From Pseudarthrobacter sp. W1I19 (GTDB taxonomy: Bacteria > Actinomycetota > Actinomycetes > Actinomycetales > Micrococcaceae): a stretch of 64,000 nucleotides of DNA. This document shows, one piece after another, positions 60,712 to 64,000 of this stretch. The translations under genes and the position numbers were made by a program. The stretch lies in contig NZ_JAUSZR010000001.1 of assembly GCF_030817835.1 (NCBI RefSeq), positions 806,001-870,000 on the forward strand, given 5' to 3'. The notes below the pieces were generated by a model, which ran no database searches, was not told the origin of the DNA, and saw only the letters and a program-made list of their open reading frames with translations. The stretch's first letter is position 1, and every line of letters starts with the position of its first letter.

Positions 60712-62130
60712 TTACTGCTTAGTGCGGTCAGTCCTCTTCATATTCCACCTGTCGAGAATTCTTCGGCCTGCACCCTTGATGTTTTGGAAAACTCGCCGTG
60801 GGAGTGGAATGTCGAGGCGCCTGTAGCGCGCCGCTTCACGCCTATATTCACGCAAGTAGATGCTCAAGTCGTCCTGCTCTACGGCCGCTAGGAAGGATTC
60901 ATGGCTGCGAGCTGCCATGCGCCGTCGTTGGCGGATAAGGTTGGCGCGTTTTGGCGAGACCTCGACGGCTTTGTCGGGGGAGACACGCTTTGACGGGACG
61001 GAAAGCCCGGCTGAAATATCGTCCGCGAGCCGGACGGCAAGGCCCTCCCGGCGATGACGGAACCCGCCTGCCTGCGAGGCGGCAACGTTATCCGCGGAGG
61101 CGTCCAATAATGTGATCGCTCGCTCTGTAGCGCCGGCGTCGAAGATCCCGTCGATAATACGGTTGCGGCTTACGACCACGTTTGTCCCGTAGGGGTACGA
61201 AATGAATTCGGGAAGCCATGCGTCGCCGAAGCTGACATCCGCGGTCTCCCCAACGACATCGTCGCAGAAATTACATGCTTCTGGCTGGAAAGCGCTGTGG
61301 CCCCAGTTGCCGCCCACGAGAGTGCGTACCGGGGCACTAACCGTATTTTCGGTGAGAGTTGAACGCGCCGAAAAGTCGTAGTCGTTCGCGGTCCGATCGC
61401 GGTGCTTAACGCGGAAATCTACAGCAGCAAGGTCTCGAGGGTGAACATTAAGCTGCCAGGCGAGGGAATCCGCAAAGGCATGAGTTTTGTAGTGACCGCA
61501 GACGAGGGCAACGAAGAAAGTTAAACGTTCTTGAAAGATGGGGTTCTCTCGACAAAGCGCACGTGCGGCACGAATGAAGCAAGGCACACCGACGACTATG
61601 TAGCGCTGAGGAGTGTCAGAAACCACAGCGAGGGCATCGGCCATGGTGGTGGCATAGTACTGGGACTTGCGTTGGTCGGCCGCGTTCTCGCTGGTCGAGA
61701 TCCGGTGGCGGAAGAGTTCGGTGTCAACGTCTCCAGTGGATGCTCCGACGTGGATGACTGCGTCCGCGTGCCCCTCGCTCAATAACCTGTCTACAAGCCA
61801 GGATGCTAGGCCTCCTGAACTGGAGTCGACAAGATAGGCCTCGTCGGCAACGCGCCCGGCAAACGTGCGGGAGTGCACACCGAGGCGCGCATCAGGGGTC
61901 ATGGCCGTGTCAGTATGAGGCGCAAGGAGTTCGTCTTCATTCGGAGACTCGTCCGAGAATGGGCAGACGCGGCTCGCGGAGCGTATCTCCGGTTCTGATG
62001 CCTCATCCAGGACCGCTTCGTAAAGGCGAGTCCGGCCCAGTTGCACGCGCACGGCGCCACCCGTCGCTGCAGAGCAGGCTCCGCATCCGATGCAGATGCC
62101 GCGAGCGACAGTTTCTTCAATCCTATGCAT
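60712..62130 (-). CDS. Coenzyme F420 hydrogenase/dehydrogenase beta-subunit-like protein
   Basis: The 472-residue product opens with one CxxCxxC cluster motif (GICIGCGACSAA) and a later Cys, then a FrhB/FdhB-type body: SSSGGLASWLVDRLLSEG, RYIVVGVPCFIRAARALCRENP, FVALVCGHYKTHAFADSLAWQL and CNFCDDVVGETADVSFGDAW. Such proteins often sit beside WcaK-type pyruvyl transferases in surface-polymer loci and may reduce or modify a sugar or pyruvyl group with an Fe-S and flavin centre; the reaction is unproved. ATG 62130 overlaps the flippase stop. Confidence 0.85.
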   Translation of the reverse strand: MHRIEETVARGICIGCGACSAATGGAVRVQLGRTRLYEAVLDEASEPEIRSASRVCPFSDESPNEDELLAPHTDTAMTPDARLGVHSRTFAGRVADEAYLVDSSSGGLASWLVDRLLSEGHADAVIHVGASTGDVDTELFRHRISTSENAADQRKSQYYATTMADALAVVSDTPQRYIVVGVPCFIRAARALCRENPIFQERLTFFVALVCGHYKTHAFADSLAWQLNVHPRDLAAVDFRVKHRDRTANDYDFSARSTLTENTVSAPVRTLVGGNWGHSAFQPEACNFCDDVVGETADVSFGDAWLPEFISYPYGTNVVVSRNRIIDGIFDAGATERAITLLDASADNVAASQAGGFRHRREGLAVRLADDISAGLSVPSKRVSPDKAVEVSPKRANLIRQRRRMAARSHESFLAAVEQDDLSIYLREYRREAARYRRLDIPLPRRVFQNIKGAGRRILDRWNMKRTDRTKQ

Positions 62131-63625
62131 TAGGTAAACCAACCTTGATTCGGGGGAGGAGTGAGGACCGTACGAGGCGGATCCAGTCGGCGAAAAGGGC
62201 CCGGCTCGCTGGTAGGGCGAGAAGTACTGCCGCCATTGCTGCAGTTCCCGTCAAAACGCCCGCAGCAACCGTAACGAGCGGCGGTCCTTGCACGAGCAAA
62301 GAATAGGTGACAGCAGAGGTTGCGGCAGCAAACGCTCCTGCTAGCAGCACCCGGAAGCCATTAGCCAGGAAACGCCGCGCGGGCAGGCCTGCTGTCCGGG
62401 CAAGCCAGAGTAGGTTCAGCGGCCACGACAGAGCCATGGCGGCTGAATAACCCCAAGCAACTCCGATAAGACCAAAGTGCGAACCAATGTAGATGCTCGC
62501 AATCGCTAGGGGCTTCGAGACAAAGTTGTATGTGAGCAGCGCAGCAGGCTTCTCCTTAACAATGAAGGCCCAGTAGCTAACATGGTTGAAGACCCACACT
62601 GCCCCCCCGGCTGCTAGGACTTGGAAGATGGGGACAGCCGGGATCCATTGATCGCCGAGCGTGAGCGGGATGAGGGCCGGTGCCGTTCCTGCAGTCACGG
62701 CGAACATCCATACTATGAAAGTCCCGACGCCGAATTGAATCTTGAAGAGGAGCTCGTCGGGGTCTCGCTGTGCTGCCTTTGCGCGATTCAGCGTGGTGAC
62801 CACAACCTGTGTTAGCGGATCGAGTAAGCGTCCTGCAGGCGCGGTCAGCAGCTGGTAAGCACGGTTGTAGTAGCCCAGTTGTGTTGCCCCAAGCTGGGCA
62901 CCGATCAGCAAGGTGCCAACGTTGCTCTGGGCGAATGTCAGCATCTGGGCAAAACCGTAGGTTGCCCCGGTCTTAAGGAGCCGAAATGCCCCGTGTCCTC
63001 TCCGAGGTGCCGTGGGCATCCACCGGCACGCGACCCACCGAAAGAGAAGGGTAAGAAATGCGGCGGTTAGACTTTGCGCTACCAGCGCCCAATATCCTGC
63101 GCCACCGATGGCCAGTGCAACAGCGGCAGCGAGGGCGACCAATTGGCCGATTACGTCGCTTGCGACGAGGACAGTGAACTGCATGCGGCGCGCTAGATGC
63201 ACCTGCAGTTGAGAAGTCAGTCCCCCTAAGAACACTGCAACAGCAAGTGCAGGGACGATAAGGGTCAGGCGCGGCTCGTGAAACAAAGTGACGAGCGCCG
63301 GCGTAGATACGACGAGCACGATAGAGCAGACAGCGGCTATGACTGCGCTCATCCAAAACAGATTCGACGCCTGCTGGTGCGAGAGGGACCGCTCTTGCAA
63401 TCCGGCCAAGGGCAGCCCGAAATCGCGGAGTAGATTACCAAGTGCGACGAAGATTGTAACCATCGCCACTACCCCGAAGTCTGACGGCGAGAGTAGCCGG
63501 GAAAGGATCAGCAAAGACGCGATTTGTATCGCAAAACTTGCCCCGCTCCCCAAAAGGACTAGGCCGCCTCCCCGGGCTCCCCGAACAGAAAGATCAGCCT
63601 CTGCGTCTGCCGGCTCCTCAACCAT
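62123..63625 (-). CDS. Wzx-type oligosaccharide flippase
   Basis: The 500-residue product has about twelve to fourteen membrane helices and the MOP/PST pattern: GGLVLLGSGASFAIQIASLLILSRLLSPSDFGVVAMVTIFVALGNLLRDFGLPLAGLQE and LLIGAQLGATQLGYYNRAYQLLTAPAGRLLDPLTQVVVTTLNRAKA. It flips the lipid-linked repeat unit across the membrane for cluster B. ATG 63625 overlaps the preceding stop; GTG 63643 is an alternative. Confidence 0.92.
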   Translation of the reverse strand: MVEEPADAEADLSVRGARGGGLVLLGSGASFAIQIASLLILSRLLSPSDFGVVAMVTIFVALGNLLRDFGLPLAGLQERSLSHQQASNLFWMSAVIAAVCSIVLVVSTPALVTLFHEPRLTLIVPALAVAVFLGGLTSQLQVHLARRMQFTVLVASDVIGQLVALAAAVALAIGGAGYWALVAQSLTAAFLTLLFRWVACRWMPTAPRRGHGAFRLLKTGATYGFAQMLTFAQSNVGTLLIGAQLGATQLGYYNRAYQLLTAPAGRLLDPLTQVVVTTLNRAKAAQRDPDELLFKIQFGVGTFIVWMFAVTAGTAPALIPLTLGDQWIPAVPIFQVLAAGGAVWVFNHVSYWAFIVKEKPAALLTYNFVSKPLAIASIYIGSHFGLIGVAWGYSAAMALSWPLNLLWLARTAGLPARRFLANGFRVLLAGAFAAATSAVTYSLLVQGPPLVTVAAGVLTGTAAMAAVLLALPASRALFADWIRLVRSSLLPRIKVGLPNA

Positions 63626-64000
63626 TCTTAGGCTTCCTTCCACTAACGCGGCGGGGCTGTTCGACCGACATTTCTAAGCGGCCCATGCGCACCCATAGCC
63701 AGCCGAGGAGTAGTAGTACATTGCCTTGGCGACGACGTACCGCTGCGCCGAAAATCAAATTCTGTAAACCCGGCTGATTTGTCCGTGCGGCTGCTGCGAG
63801 CACGGAGGGCTCGGACAGCAGCTGACACAGCAGAACCTGGTTTGTTGCCCGCCGGCCTACGACCGCCATAACGCCGCTAAGCAACTTGAGGTAGTTCAGG
63901 ACACCGTCCGCAGCAGCCTGCACTATTTGCTTCTGGGCGTCGTCGGGAAGCTGGCGACTGCCGGCAAGTCCTCTGACCTCTGCAAATTCGCGGACGGTGC
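63618..64000 (-). CDS. Unrecognised gene, start beyond window
   Basis: A leftward frame of about 127 codons comes in from the right edge without a start and stops at 63618, overlapping the flippase start. It reads TVREFAEVRGLAGSRQLPDDAQKQIVQAAADGVL, then a hydrophobic segment NYLKLLSGVMAVVGRRATNQVLLCQLL and later GNVLLLLGWLWVRM, with a basic tail. It may be the C-terminus of a cluster B enzyme or transferase. I cannot assign a family. Confidence 0.6.
   Translation of the reverse strand, partial: TVREFAEVRGLAGSRQLPDDAQKQIVQAAADGVLNYLKLLSGVMAVVGRRATNQVLLCQLLSEPSVLAAAARTNQPGLQNLIFGAAVRRRQGNVLLLLGWLWVRMGRLEMSVEQPRRVSGRKPKNG

Overview
The window looks like chromosomal DNA of a high-G+C actinobacterium of the Micrococcaceae (Arthrobacter, Pseudarthrobacter or Paenarthrobacter type). 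Signs of this are the codon use, frequent GTG and TTG starts, the paaABCDE layout, class-E-type LANTG sorting signals, and many copies of a short dispersed repeat with core GGTTGAGCCTGTCGAAACC. The assignment is inferred from style; no marker gene such as rRNA is present. No tRNA, rRNA, CRISPR array, transposase or integrase was recognised.

Layout. (1) 1-4.6 kb: exported proteins, namely a secreted protein cut by the left edge, an SGNH hydrolase lipoprotein, a purple-acid-phosphatase-like lipoprotein, an iron-transport (P19/Tp34-like) lipoprotein behind a probable iron box, and a small membrane protein. (2) 4.8-9.9 kb: phenylacetyl-CoA epoxidase operon paaABCDE plus a paaG-like isomerase/hydratase gene, behind a promoter overlapped by a PaaR-type operator. 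(3) 9.9-38.5 kb: polysaccharide cluster A. It holds a Wzz/tyrosine-kinase fusion, VanZ-like protein, LANTG surface protein, DUF4012 protein, initiating sugar transferase, ABC exporter, at least eight glycosyltransferases, a CMP-sugar synthetase plus a four-domain NeuB fusion, a Wzy-like polymerase and three O-acyltransferases. (4) 38.5-39.8 kb: a decayed second copy of the end of paaE and an intact, almost identical second paaG, so cluster A lies between direct repeats of paa DNA. (5) 39.9-47.4 kb: sugar-acid utilisation locus with gluconokinase, monooxygenase-fold protein and LacI regulator facing away from a dehydrogenase, a TRAP transporter (DctP, fused DctQM) and a second dehydrogenase. 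(6) 47.6-64 kb: polysaccharide cluster B. It holds galU, rmlA, rmlB, a second VanZ / LANTG protein / DUF4012 / sugar transferase set, a second Wzz-kinase, a rhamnosyltransferase-like GT2, a pyruvyl transferase, an F420-dehydrogenase-like protein, a Wzx-type flippase and a gene cut by the right edge.

How it works together. Each polysaccharide cluster encodes an initiating transferase, chain assembly, export and length control. Both clusters also carry the same extra module: VanZ, LANTG cell-wall protein and DUF4012 protein. I propose this module retains or ligates the polymer at the cell wall; DUF4012 has stretches reminiscent of LytR-CpsA-Psr ligases. This is the best candidate here for an undescribed system. 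The architecture also predicts that cluster A could be lost in one step by recombination between the two paaG copies.

Base composition is visibly lower in cluster B right of about 52.6 kb and in parts of cluster A than in the paa and TRAP regions, as expected for exchanged surface-polymer loci.
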